Shown piece after piece: positions 53,140 through 61,299 of a stretch of 64,000 nt of DNA. A program made the translations under genes and the position numbers. Source of the stretch: Arthrobacter agilis (GTDB lineage Bacteria > Actinomycetota > Actinomycetes > Actinomycetales > Micrococcaceae). The stretch is taken from NCBI RefSeq assembly GCF_002157505.1, contig NZ_NFSC01000024.1, positions 1 to 64,000 on the forward strand. Direction: 5' to 3'. Within the stretch, counting starts at the first letter, position 1, and every line of letters starts with the position of its first letter. The notes beneath the pieces are model-generated. The model searched no databases. It was given only the letters and a program-made list of their open reading frames with translations, and was not told the DNA's origin.

Positions 53140-53814
53140 ATGACCATCCGCCTTATCCTCGCCGATGACCAGGCGCTCCTGCGCGGAACCTTCAGGTTGC
53201 TGCTGGACGCGGTGCAGGACATCGAGGTTGTCGGCGAAGCATCGAACGGCGAGGAAGCCGTTGAACTAGCCCGCACCCAGAGGGCGGACATCGTCCTCAT
53301 GGATATCCGGATGCCCATCCTCGACGGTATTGAAGCCACCCGCCGCATCACCGCGAACGAGGACATGGCCGGAGTGAAGATCCTGGTCCTGACCACGTTT
53401 GAAACGGACGAACTGGTGATGGACGCCCTCCGAGCGGGAGCCAGCGGTTTCCTGGGCAAAGGCGTCGAACCGGCGGAGCTCATCAACGCCATCCACACCA
53501 TAGCGGCAGGAGAATCGCTCCTCTCACCTCACGCGACAGCGGCGCTGATCAAACAATTCCTGGCCAGACCACACCAGGAGCCATCCTCGTTCCTTGCCGG
53601 CGTAGCTGACCTCACGCCGAGGGAACTCGAAATCACCGCCCTCGTTGGCAGCGGACTGTCCAACACCGACATCGCCGAGGAACTGTACATCAGCCCTGCT
53701 ACCGCAAAGACGCATCTTCACCGGGCAATGATGAAGACCGGAGCCCGTGACCGCGCTCAACTGGTGGTCTTCGCCTACCAGAACGGACTTGTCAGGCCCG
53801 GACAGCACCGCTGA
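53140..53814 (+). CDS. NarL/LuxR-type response regulator
   Basis: 224 residues. The receiver domain has the phosphoacceptor Asp in DIVLMDIRMPILDGIEATRR and Lys in ASGFLGKGVEP. The LuxR-type HTH is at about residues 155-215 (LTPRELEITALVGSGLSNTD, AEELYISPATAKTHLHRAMM). Partner of the kinase upstream; the likely targets include the GtrA operon itself or the MMPL gene. Confidence 0.92.
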   Translation: MTIRLILADDQALLRGTFRLLLDAVQDIEVVGEASNGEEAVELARTQRADIVLMDIRMPILDGIEATRRITANEDMAGVKILVLTTFETDELVMDALRAGASGFLGKGVEPAELINAIHTIAAGESLLSPHATAALIKQFLARPHQEPSSFLAGVADLTPRELEITALVGSGLSNTDIAEELYISPATAKTHLHRAMMKTGARDRAQLVVFAYQNGLVRPGQHR

Positions 53815-53888
53815 ATCATCGGCCGGCACCCCGTCGGCGGCCCGCGGCGAGCATGGCGGGTTCTGGGCCGTCTACTGGGGTAGACCGG

Positions 53889-54830
53889 TCATGGTCGGAC
53901 CGGTTCGGTGTGCGGCAGGTGTGTCAGCAAATGGTCACGGATGGTGTCCATGAGGGAGACCATCGTCGACTCGGGGGTAGTGCCGAGGAAGTAGAAGTCG
54001 TGGTCGACGCCGTCGAACATCCGGTCGTGGACGGTGGTACCGGCGGCTCGCGCGCGGGTGACGAACCGGTCGATGGAGGGTGTGAAGGTGTCATTCTCGG
54101 CTGTCAGGACCAGCAGCGGTGGGAGGGCTGCCAGCTCAGCGTCATCGAGGAACGCCGGTGAGGCGAGGGGATCAGCTTTGTCATCGCCCTTCCGGAAGTA
54201 GGAGACGTTGACCATCTCTCGCACGCTGGCGCTGACGAAGGGCTTGTCGATCGGGGAGATGTGATCCTCGGGTGCAATGGTCAGGTCGACGGCCGGGACG
54301 AGGAGGGACGCGGCGCGGACGGCGGGCCCGTCGTACCGACCGGTGAGGGTCAGGACGCCGAGTGCGATGTTCGCGCCGGCGCTGCCGCCCGCGAGGGCTA
54401 TCCGGTTCCCGTCCCAGTTCATCGCCGTTTCGGATGCCGCGACCCATTGGAGGACGTCGAAGCATTCCTCGATGGCCTGGGGGAATCTGGCCCGGGGTGC
54501 GGTGCTGTAGTCGACGTTCACGACGACACTGCCGACTTCACCGGCGATGCCGCGCACGAGGTGGTCGTCCTGGCGTGGGTTACCGACGACGAAACCACCC
54601 CCGTGGATGTTGATGAGGACCGGCGCTGCGGTACCTCCGGCGGCCAGGGGCGCGTCGGGTGCGGGGCGGGTGATGTAGCAGCGCACGTCCCCGTGGCGGG
54701 TGGGGACCTGCACGACCTCGGCCTTGGGCACCTCCCGGGTGGTCAGTGACACGGTGGGCGCTTTGATGAGGTGCGTTCCGACCACGGACATGACGGTGGC
54801 ACGCAGGCGGGTTCCGATATGCAATTTCAC
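53889..54830 (-). CDS. Alpha/beta hydrolase, hormone-sensitive-lipase family
   Basis: 313 residues from GTG 54830. Oxyanion motif NIHGGGFVVGNP, nucleophile elbow GGSAGANIALG, catalytic Asp in VLTAENDTFTP and His in FDGVDHDFYFLG. An esterase or lactonase acting on a small ester. It is the last gene of the leftward MarR-linked operon and could correspond in role to the hydrolase MhqD of the Bacillus quinone-stress regulon (inference). Confidence 0.88.
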   Translation of the reverse strand: MKLHIGTRLRATVMSVVGTHLIKAPTVSLTTREVPKAEVVQVPTRHGDVRCYITRPAPDAPLAAGGTAAPVLINIHGGGFVVGNPRQDDHLVRGIAGEVGSVVVNVDYSTAPRARFPQAIEECFDVLQWVAASETAMNWDGNRIALAGGSAGANIALGVLTLTGRYDGPAVRAASLLVPAVDLTIAPEDHISPIDKPFVSASVREMVNVSYFRKGDDKADPLASPAFLDDAELAALPPLLVLTAENDTFTPSIDRFVTRARAAGTTVHDRMFDGVDHDFYFLGTTPESTMVSLMDTIRDHLLTHLPHTEPVRP

Positions 54831-54996
54831 GAGATCTTTTCTGTTCGGTCGAGGTCCGCTAAGGGACCATCCTGCGGGTACCCGTCGAGACGGCTCGAGC
54901 GGGATAGGAGGGGGCAAATCACCAGCGACAGGGAAGCGGGCTCCTCCAGCTGGTGACTGCAGTCCTCCACTGCAGTTCTCCGCTGTGGGTGCGGGT

Positions 54997-55020
54997 AGGG
55001 CCCGGTATCGGCCGGGCCCT
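54997..55020 (-). terminator. GC hairpin between the VOC gene and the hydrolase
   Basis: AGGGCCCGG (54997-55005) and CCGGGCCCT (55012-55020), perfect 9-bp arms, 14 bases after the dioxygenase stop. It may attenuate expression of the hydrolase. Confidence 0.6.
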
Positions 55021-55034
55021 GTACCGTCAATCGA

Positions 55035-55949
55035 TCAGGCGCTGAGGAGGATGGTGTTCTGCGAGGGGTCCTTCAGGAGGTAGCCGCCGTCGGTCTCGGT
55101 GATGTCGTGGCGGAGGGTGCCAAGGACGTGGTCGAGGCGCTGGTGGGTGTCCAGGTGGAGGGTGAACGCGCGCATCCGCGCCGTGCCGGCCGGGGACTGC
55201 GGGGCGCCGATGCCTTGCCAGGTGTTCACGGCGATGCGGTGGTTGAACGCACCTCCCCCGCCAAGGTCTCCCATGTGGAAACGCGGCGCCCAGACGGCCT
55301 GGTTGAAGCCGAAGGACTGGTAGAAGGCGTAGGCGGCGTGGAGGTCACCGACGTAGAGGTGCACGTGTCCGATACGTGTCCCTTCGGGTACGGGAAGAGT
55401 GGTGTCGTCATCGGGCAGCGCCTGAAGGGCGAGGCGGACGTCGAGGGGTTCACGGCCGGTCGAGCGGCTTCCGTCGCGGCGGACGACGTAGGGTCCGCTG
55501 TCGTCGAAGACGAATTCGAGCATCCGCTCGGGGGTCTCCAACGTGATCTCGACGGTGATCCCGTCGGGGTCCAGGAGGTAGATCGCTTTGGACATGATGT
55601 GGTCGGTCGGTGAGATCTGCCAGCCGGCCCGGATCAGGCGCAACAGGATCCGGGCGAAGTCGGCGGCCGTCGGCGGGTGGATCGCCAGGTGGTAGAGGCC
55701 GCTGTGACCTTGCAGGAACCCGGTCTTCGCGCCCGGGTGCAGGGTGACCAGCGTTTCGGTGGCCGTACCCAGCTGGACTTCATCTGCCTGCTCGGAGCGG
55801 AGCACGAGTCCGATCACATCGGTCCAGAACGCGGTCGATCGGCCGAGGTCGGTCACTTCAAGGTGAACGGCTCCGAAAGTCGCAACTTCCTGCGCGCGCG
55901 GATGGGCCACAGCGGGCACGACTAGTGGGGTGGATGATTCCGCAGACAT
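55035..55949 (-). CDS. Ring-cleaving-type VOC dioxygenase (catechol-2,3-dioxygenase-like)
   Basis: 304 residues from ATG 55949 behind GAAGGAAGACCTC. Two VOC modules: HLEVTDLGRSTAFWTDVIGL with YHLAIHPPTAADFARILLR and DGITVEITLET in the first, and IGHVHLYVGDLHAAYAFYQS with the second set behind it. His and Glu residues typical of metal binding are present. CatE/MhqO-like proteins of this length are linked to catechol and hydroquinone detoxification. Confidence 0.85.
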   Translation of the reverse strand: MSAESSTPLVVPAVAHPRAQEVATFGAVHLEVTDLGRSTAFWTDVIGLVLRSEQADEVQLGTATETLVTLHPGAKTGFLQGHSGLYHLAIHPPTAADFARILLRLIRAGWQISPTDHIMSKAIYLLDPDGITVEITLETPERMLEFVFDDSGPYVVRRDGSRSTGREPLDVRLALQALPDDDTTLPVPEGTRIGHVHLYVGDLHAAYAFYQSFGFNQAVWAPRFHMGDLGGGGAFNHRIAVNTWQGIGAPQSPAGTARMRAFTLHLDTHQRLDHVLGTLRHDITETDGGYLLKDPSQNTILLSA

Positions 55950-56061
55950 GAGGTCTTCCTTCAAAGCTGGATACGAACAATAACGACTGATCGGGCGTTC
56001 TTGGTTGATCCCGATCGGGCAGTGCTGGTGGGGTGGTGCTGGTTGAGTGCTGGTTGGGCGG

Positions 56062-56472
56062 TTACTGGCCGGTGAGCTGGGTCATGAAGGCGGAGAAGTC
56101 GCCGACGGCGTTGTGCTCGACGATCTGTCCGTTGCGGACGATGTCCACGGCGACGGCCTCGAGGCGGGTTGCCCTGCCGCTGGCGGGGATGCCGAAGAAC
56201 TCACTGTTGGTGTGGGTGCCCTGCAGGATCCAGTGGGTGAAGACCGTGTCACCGTCGGCGGCCTGGCCGAGGATCGTCATCGTCTGATCCGGCATCGCTA
56301 CCTTCGCGGCGAGGTCTGACTGCATCCACAGCTCACGGTTCATCGCGCCACCGTTGGTGTGGTTGACCAGGTCCTGGGAGATGTAGGTGTCGAAAGCGCC
56401 CTGCAGGTCTCCCCCGTTGTAGGCCTCGTAGAAGGTCCGGGCGACGGTCTTGTTCTCATCGGTGGTGCTCAT
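56062..56472 (-). CDS. SnoaL/NTF2-like protein 1
   Basis: 136 residues from ATG 56472 behind GGGAGAGCATC. Cone-shaped NTF2 fold typical text: VARTFYEAYNGGDLQGAFDT, NHTNGGAMNRELW, DGDTVFTHWILQGTHTNSEF. The family includes polyketide cyclases and many proteins of unknown role. A close relative in the same operon lies just upstream. Confidence 0.8.
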   Translation of the reverse strand: MSTTDENKTVARTFYEAYNGGDLQGAFDTYISQDLVNHTNGGAMNRELWMQSDLAAKVAMPDQTMTILGQAADGDTVFTHWILQGTHTNSEFFGIPASGRATRLEAVAVDIVRNGQIVEHNAVGDFSAFMTQLTGQ

Positions 56473-56552
56473 GATGCTCTCCCTGCTGATCGGGTTCGGC
56501 CCGTCCACGATCGTGCGGCGGGTTCCTGCTGACGGTGCTGGTGCTGTGGTGG

Positions 56553-56948
56553 TTAGAACATGCCGTTGTCGTTGGTGGCTTCGGCGGGGACCGGTTGCAT
56601 GACGTCCCAGTGCTCGACGATCCGGCCGTCCTGGACGCGGAAGATGTCCACGACGGCCTGTCCGGGGTCGTCCGGGTTCATCTTCAGGTTGTAGTGCAGG
56701 ACCACGAGGTCCTCCTCCGCGATGGCGCGTTTGAGGTGGAAGGACGCCTCGGGTGCCTGGGCGAAGAGTCCGCCGATGAGGGTGGGGAACATTTCCGCGC
56801 CGTCCGGGGCTGTGGGGTTGTGCTGCGTGTAGGTGGCACCGAGGTACCGGTCGCGGGCCTGCTCCGGTTCGCGGCGGACGAAGGCGAGGTCGAAGAAGTC
56901 CAGGACGATCTGCTTGGACTCCAGGATGTTCTCGGACGACTGGCTCAT
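56553..56948 (-). CDS. SnoaL/NTF2-like protein 2
   Basis: 131 residues. Text QIVLDFFDLAFVRREPEQAR, YTQHNPTAPDGAEMF, VVDIFRVQDGRIVEHWDVMQ is the predicted SnoaL-like aldol-condensation-type pattern (DIFR..DGKIVEHWDV..PVP). Second member of the pair in the MarR-linked operon; function unknown. Confidence 0.82.
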   Translation of the reverse strand: MSQSSENILESKQIVLDFFDLAFVRREPEQARDRYLGATYTQHNPTAPDGAEMFPTLIGGLFAQAPEASFHLKRAIAEEDLVVLHYNLKMNPDDPGQAVVDIFRVQDGRIVEHWDVMQPVPAEATNDNGMF

Positions 56949-56974
56949 GACGTTCCTTCGATCAGTGCTGCAGG

Positions 56975-57008
56975 GATGCTCGGGGTGATGCTCGGGGTGA
57001 TGCTCGGG
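56975..57008. repeat. Tandem 12-bp repeat, 2.8 copies
   Basis: GATGCTCGGGGT at 56975-56986, repeated at 56987-56998 and partly at 56999-57008, in the leader of SnoaL-like gene 2. Confidence 0.75.
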
Positions 57009-57051
57009 CTGGTCTGGGGGGGGGTTGCTACTGGTGCTGGTGGTGGGCCGG

Positions 57052-57086
57052 GAGGGGGCTCCGCATCGTGGATGCCGAGCCCCCTC
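57052..57086 (-). terminator. Hairpin after the NADP-binding reductase gene
   Basis: GAGGGGGCTC (57052-57061) and GAGCCCCCTC (57077-57086), perfect 10-bp arms with a nested GCATC/GATGC inside the loop, 56 bases after the stop. Confidence 0.6.
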
Positions 57087-57141
57087 GATCGTGACCGGCG
57101 GGTACTACGGGTCACGGCTGAAGCTGCTGGTCCTGGTGGTC

Positions 57142-57717
57142 TTACTTGATGAGGGCGAGGCCGCCGGTCCAGCCGATCTTTTCGCCCATGGCGAGGCCGA
57201 TCTGGAGCAGGCCAATGCCTTCGAGTTCGCGTGCGCGGCCGAGGGGGCCGGCGTCGACTGCCTGGAGGCCGCCGGCGGTGACGACGTCGGCCAGCTGGGT
57301 CTTGGCGTCGGCGTCATCGCCTGCGATCAGGACGGTGGTGGTCTGGCTGCCGCCGACGGTGCCCATCGCGAGGGTCGGTCCGAAGTTCGTGTTGAAGGCC
57401 TTGAGGACCTTCGAGGACGGCAGGGCTGCTGCGAGTTCGGCGGCGGCGGAGGAATCCGGAGCAACGGCGAGTTCACCGGTCTGGAAGTTCAGTGGGTTGG
57501 TGATGTCCACGACGGTACGTCCGGCCAGTTCCTCGCCGCGGGTGGCGGCGATCTCGGAGAGGGCGGCGTAGGGCACGGCGAGGACGACGATGTCGCCGGT
57601 CACGGCCTGATCGGTGTCCTTGCTGCCCAGGGACTGGACGGTGTTGCCGCCCTTCTCCGCGAGGGCGGTGATGGCCTGGCCCATGTTGCCGGTGCCGATA
57701 ACGGTGATGCTGGTCAT
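57142..57717 (-). CDS. F420/NADP-type dinucleotide-binding reductase
   Basis: 191 residues, ATG 57717. N-terminal Rossmann motif SITVIGTGNMGQAITALAEK, then DIVVLAVPYAALSEIA and VVDITNPLNFQTG, the pattern of the NADPH-dependent F420 reductase/NPD family (F420_oxidored). The C-terminus ends ARELEGIGLLQIGLAMGEKI. It reduces a quinone or cofactor with NADPH; the exact acceptor is open. Confidence 0.82.
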   Translation of the reverse strand: MTSITVIGTGNMGQAITALAEKGGNTVQSLGSKDTDQAVTGDIVVLAVPYAALSEIAATRGEELAGRTVVDITNPLNFQTGELAVAPDSSAAAELAAALPSSKVLKAFNTNFGPTLAMGTVGGSQTTTVLIAGDDADAKTQLADVVTAGGLQAVDAGPLGRARELEGIGLLQIGLAMGEKIGWTGGLALIK

Positions 57718-57821
57718 GATGATCTCCTACTGATGGGTGCACCCGGGAGTGGGTGCGGTTGGGTTATGGGTGAGTCGAACTGGTGAGTGGGTTGGTGGGG
57801 GTGCGGGGGTCTGTGCTGGCC

Positions 57822-58196
57822 TTAGAAGGCCCAGGCGCCGAAGCGTCCGATGGCTACGAACAGGGCCAGGGCGCCCAGGATCACGTTGACGACGACCATC
57901 TGGCCTTCCTTGCGGCGCAGGTGGGTGATGATCGCCCCGACCATGATCAGGACCAGACCCGTGGCGGCCAGCGGGACCAAAAACGTCGCGATGCCGGTCA
58001 GTGCCGGCAGGATCAGGCCCAGGGCTCCGAGGACCTCCGCGGCGCCGATGGCCTTGACCGCCCCAGGGCTGAAGCTCTCGGTCCATCCCATGCCCGATGC
58101 AGCGAGCTTTTCCTTGGGCTGGGTGAGCTTCATCGCGCCGGCGCCGAGGAAGGCCAGGGCGAGGACTGCGGCGACGATCCAGAGGGTGATGTTCAC
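57822..58196 (-). CDS. DoxX-family membrane protein
   Basis: 124 residues with four membrane helices: NITLWIVAAVLALAFLGAGA, then MKLTQPKEKLAASGMGW typical of DoxX, and GAVKAIGAAEVLGALGLILP. DoxX proteins often act with quinone- or thiol-stress enzymes. First gene of the leftward operon, divergent from the MarR gene. Confidence 0.85.
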   Translation of the reverse strand: MNITLWIVAAVLALAFLGAGAMKLTQPKEKLAASGMGWTESFSPGAVKAIGAAEVLGALGLILPALTGIATFLVPLAATGLVLIMVGAIITHLRRKEGQMVVVNVILGALALFVAIGRFGAWAF

Positions 58197-58263
58197 GATG
58201 GTTCTCCTGAGACGGATGCACGAGAGGTGCGGGCTGTAAGTGGTCGGTGAACCAACCTGGCGG

Positions 58264-58356
58264 TTTGTTCAACCTTTAACCAAAGCGTAGACCCGGAAAC
58301 TTCAAGATGCAAGTCATGTCCCCAACTATTTTTGTTCAGTCGTTAACTAGTTGGGG
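58264..58356. promoter_or_regulatory. MarR operator region with two related sites
   Basis: TTTGTTCAACCTTTAACC begins at 58264 and TTTGTTCAGTCGTTAACT at 58331. The second is flanked by the perfect inverted repeat CCCCAACTA (58320-58328) / TAGTTGGGG (58348-58356). The sites lie between the divergent DoxX operon and marR starts, and a third copy (TTTACTTCAGACGTTAACC, from 59899) precedes the DUF6069 gene. Confidence 0.6.
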
Positions 58357-58369
58357 TAGACTGGGTTCC

Positions 58370-59032
58370 ATGACCACAACGACTTCCACCCCGGCAGCAG
58401 GCAAGCGTGCCAGCAACACTGCAGGCCCAGCTGCAGGCCCAGCCACAAGCCAGACCACAGGCACGGGCAATCAGGCATCCAACCAGGACTCCCTCGAAGT
58501 GACAGGCCAGTCCGGCCGGCCCTCCAGCTCCTCTGACCAGCCCTCGGGCTCCGTGGATGGGGTTGAGCCGCGGTGGTTGAGTGAGGAAGACCAGCGGACG
58601 TGGCTGGCGCTCGGCAGCGTCCTGCTGCGCCTTCCCGGCGCCCTGGATGCACAGTTGCAGCGCGATGCGGGTATCAGCCACTTCGAGTACGTCGTCATGG
58701 CGGCACTGTCCGAATCCCCCGAGCGGACCCTGCGGATGAGCATCCTGGCAGTCATGGCCGAATCCGGCCTTCCGCGACTGTCGCAGGTCGTCACGCGCCT
58801 GGAGAAGCGGGGCTGGGTCAAGCGCTCCCCCGACCCCACCGACGGCCGCTCCACCCTCGCCACTTTGACCGAGGACGGGTGGGACAAGGTCGTTGCTTCC
58901 GCGCCCGGACACGTCGAGGAAGTACGCCGCCTGGTCTTCGACCCGCTCACCAAAGCCCAGCTCAGGCAACTCAACGAGATCAGCCGGCGCGTCATCACCG
59001 TCATCGACCCCGACGACCGCTGCCTGCGCTGA
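58370..59032 (+). CDS. MarR-family regulator with a long disordered N-terminus
   Basis: 220 residues from ATG 58370. The first 65 residues are low-complexity Ala/Gly/Ser/Thr/Gln; the MarR winged HTH follows (GALDAQLQRDAGISHFEYVV, MSILAVMAESGLPRLSQVVT, RLEKRGWVKRSPDPTDGRST). Divergent from the DoxX operon and presumably its repressor, and autoregulated. The ligand may be a quinone or phenolic compound (inference from the controlled genes). Confidence 0.88.
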   Translation: MTTTTSTPAAGKRASNTAGPAAGPATSQTTGTGNQASNQDSLEVTGQSGRPSSSSDQPSGSVDGVEPRWLSEEDQRTWLALGSVLLRLPGALDAQLQRDAGISHFEYVVMAALSESPERTLRMSILAVMAESGLPRLSQVVTRLEKRGWVKRSPDPTDGRSTLATLTEDGWDKVVASAPGHVEEVRRLVFDPLTKAQLRQLNEISRRVITVIDPDDRCLR

Positions 59033-59116
59033 CAACGCCCTACCCCGCTGCTCGAGGACACAGCCGGAGGCAAAGGGAGTTGCTTCAACCCTTGACCTGA
59101 CCCTTCATGCGACTCT

Positions 59117-59722
59117 TTAGTGGGTCAGCCACCACTTGAGGACTGCCACGGCGGAGCACACTGCGGCCAGAACGATCCCGGCCAGGAACGTCCGGAAGGA
59201 CGCCGGCTGGCGCCGCAGCCGCCCCACAACCCAGCCAAGACCCGCCATCCGCAGCACGGTGACGATGATCGCCGCCAAGAGCGCCACCGTCGGCCCGACC
59301 CAGGCCAGCAGCGCCGCAGCCATCAACAGCGCAGGCGTCAGCGCCGACGAGGCAATAGGCAGCGCATCCCCGAGCAGATGAGCGAAGCGGCTGCCGGCAT
59401 GACCACCGGCTCCCCCACCAGCACGATCATGGGCATGAGCACGATCCTGGGTATGGGTATGGGGGTGGACGCTGGAGCCGACCCATTCGGAGATCACGTG
59501 GGCGAGGAAGGTCGATACCCCGGTCCCCAGGACGTAGGCGATGGCCTTCGGGCCCAGCAGGTCCTCCGGCCGCAGCGCGATCAGGGCGGCAAGGACCAGG
59601 ATGTTCCCGTAGACGAACGCCGTGATGCGCCCGGATACGTCCTCCGCCGTCATCGGCCTGCTCGAGCGCCACCGGAATACCCGCCGCAGGCGCCGCTGCC
59701 CGGAGCGCGTCATATCGACCAT
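59117..59722 (-). CDS. Membrane protein with His-rich loop
   Basis: 201 residues, about five membrane helices (GRITAFVYGNILVLAALIAL, YVLGTGVSTFLAHVISEW, LMAAALLAWVGPTVALLAAI, FLAGIVLAAVCSAVAVLKWW). A cytoplasmic or outer loop at about residues 88-108 is rich in histidine (HPHTHTQDRAHAHDRAGG), suggesting divalent metal contact. Convergent with marR. No family is named with confidence. Confidence 0.7.
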   Translation of the reverse strand: MVDMTRSGQRRLRRVFRWRSSRPMTAEDVSGRITAFVYGNILVLAALIALRPEDLLGPKAIAYVLGTGVSTFLAHVISEWVGSSVHPHTHTQDRAHAHDRAGGGAGGHAGSRFAHLLGDALPIASSALTPALLMAAALLAWVGPTVALLAAIIVTVLRMAGLGWVVGRLRRQPASFRTFLAGIVLAAVCSAVAVLKWWLTH

Positions 59723-59898
59723 GCGCCGATCCTAACCGGACGAACACGCCCTCCCCCGCGCCTACCTCCGTCCTCGCCCCCGACCTTGCCCACCCCCGCG
59801 TTGACACCTACTGACGGCACGGAGAGTCAGAAAAATTTAACGTATGAACCAATGCGACACTCAAATAAGTTGCATCATGAAGTAACTAGCAGGTAGGG

Positions 59899-59920
59899 TT
59901 TACTTCAGACGTTAACCAAA
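59899..59920. promoter_or_regulatory. Third MarR-type site upstream of the DUF6069 gene
   Basis: TTTACTTCAGACGTTAACC, followed by AAA, matches the two sites at 58264 and 58331 (shared TTCA..CnTTAAC core). It lies 45 bases before the start of the downstream gene in an AT-rich promoter region. Confidence 0.5.
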
Positions 59921-59964
59921 GGTGACGTATCAGCAGCCTTCCACTTCCCCCGAGGAGATCTATC

Positions 59965-60423
59965 ATGACCAGCCCCGCAAGCACTGCCACCAAGACCACC
60001 ACCACCCGTTCCGCAGCACCCCGCTTCGGCGCCGGCAAGGCCATCGGAGTCGCCGCTGTGGCCTCCATCGTCGTGAACGCCGTTATCGCCTGGGTCGCCG
60101 TCAACGCGTTCGACGCACCCTCGACCTTCCTGCCGCTGACACCACCGGTCTTCATCATGTGGACCATCCTCGGCGTGGCCATCGGAGCCCTGGGCTGGCG
60201 CATCATCACCCGCCGCGCCAAGCAGCCCGCGAAGCTCCTGCGCATCCTCGTCCCGACCGTGCTGGTCCTGTCCCTGATCCCGGACTTCATGATCCTCACC
60301 CCCGGCGCGATGCCCGGAGCCACCACAGCCGCCGTGATCGCCCTGATGGTCATGCACGTCGCGGTCGCCGCGATCGCGGTCTCCGCCTACCAGCGGTTCA
60401 TGCCCGCCCCCGCCCGCAACTAG
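59965..60423 (+). CDS. DUF6069-type four-helix membrane protein
   Basis: 152 residues, ATG 59965 behind CGAGGAGATCTATC. Thr-rich N-terminus, then four membrane helices (AIGVAAVASIVVNAVIAWVA, VFIMWTILGVAIGALGWRII, ILVPTVLVLSLIPDFMIL, AAVIALMVMHVAVAAIAVSA) with conserved PD and H in helices 3 and 4. Function unknown in the family. A MarR-type site in its promoter ties it to the locus at 53.9-59 kb. Confidence 0.72.
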   Translation: MTSPASTATKTTTTRSAAPRFGAGKAIGVAAVASIVVNAVIAWVAVNAFDAPSTFLPLTPPVFIMWTILGVAIGALGWRIITRRAKQPAKLLRILVPTVLVLSLIPDFMILTPGAMPGATTAAVIALMVMHVAVAAIAVSAYQRFMPAPARN

Positions 60424-60437
60424 CCCGTCCTAAGCCA

Positions 60438-60472
60438 GGGATGCTGTGCCGCCGACAGCGGCACAGCATCCC
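60438..60472 (+). terminator. Terminator after the DUF6069 gene
   Basis: Perfect 15-bp arms GGGATGCTGTGCCGC (60438-60452) and its complement (60458-60472) with a 5-base loop, 14 bases after the stop. Confidence 0.75.
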
Positions 60473-60600
60473 TCCGGCCCCCGCTCCACATCGTCGGTCG
60501 ACGTCGTCGATCTACGTTGATCCCTCTCGCCTCCGTTCATCTCCACCTTCCGTTCCGTATCCCTCCCGACCCTGATCCCCCTTCCAGATAGAGGCTCCGA

Positions 60601-61299
60601 ATGAGCACGCCCATCCTTTCCATCCGAGACGTCCGCCGCAGTTACGGTCGCGGGCAGAACCGGTTCGAGGCCCTCAAGGGCCTGGACCTGGACATCCGCC
60701 AGGGGGAAAGCATCGCGATCGTCGGTAAGTCCGGGTCCGGGAAGTCCACGCTCATGCACATCCTGGCGTTGCTGGACACCCCGAGCACCGGGGTCGTGGA
60801 GCTTCAGGGAGCCGACACGGCAAACCTGCGGGGGGCGGCGTTGAACCGGACCCGGAACAAGACCTTCGGGTTCGTGTTCCAGCAGTTCTTCCTCACCGCG
60901 AACGCCTCCGTGCTGGAGAACGTGGTCCTGCCGATGAAGATCGCCGGCATCCCACGATCCGAACGCAGACGCCGCGGTCTGGCAGCCCTGGAACAGCTCG
61001 ACCTCGCGGACAAGGCCGGCAACAAAGCCGTGGATCTCTCCGGCGGCCAGAAACAACGCGTCGTGATCGCCCGGGCCCTGGTGAACGAGCCCAGCATCAT
61101 CTTCGCCGACGAACCCACAGGTAACCTCGACTCGACCACCGGGGCCGCTGTGGAAGACATCCTCTTCGGCCTCAACCGTGACAAGGGCATCACCCTCATC
61201 GTCGTCACCCACGACGAGGACCTCGCCGCCCGCTGCGACCGGCGCATCCTCATCCGAGACGGCCTGCTCGTCGAAGACTCCGCGAAGGTAGCGGCATGA
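60601..61299 (+). CDS. MacB/LolD-type ABC transporter ATP-binding protein
   Basis: 232 residues. Walker A GKSGSGKST (residues 42-50), signature LSGGQKQRVVIARAL, Walker B SIIFADEPTGNLDSTTG, and H-loop VVTHDEDLA. The text VFQQFFLTANASVLENVVLP is that of MacB/FtsE-like mechanotransmission ABC proteins. It overlaps the permease gene by four bases. Confidence 0.92.
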   Translation: MSTPILSIRDVRRSYGRGQNRFEALKGLDLDIRQGESIAIVGKSGSGKSTLMHILALLDTPSTGVVELQGADTANLRGAALNRTRNKTFGFVFQQFFLTANASVLENVVLPMKIAGIPRSERRRRGLAALEQLDLADKAGNKAVDLSGGQKQRVVIARALVNEPSIIFADEPTGNLDSTTGAAVEDILFGLNRDKGITLIVVTHDEDLAARCDRRILIRDGLLVEDSAKVAA

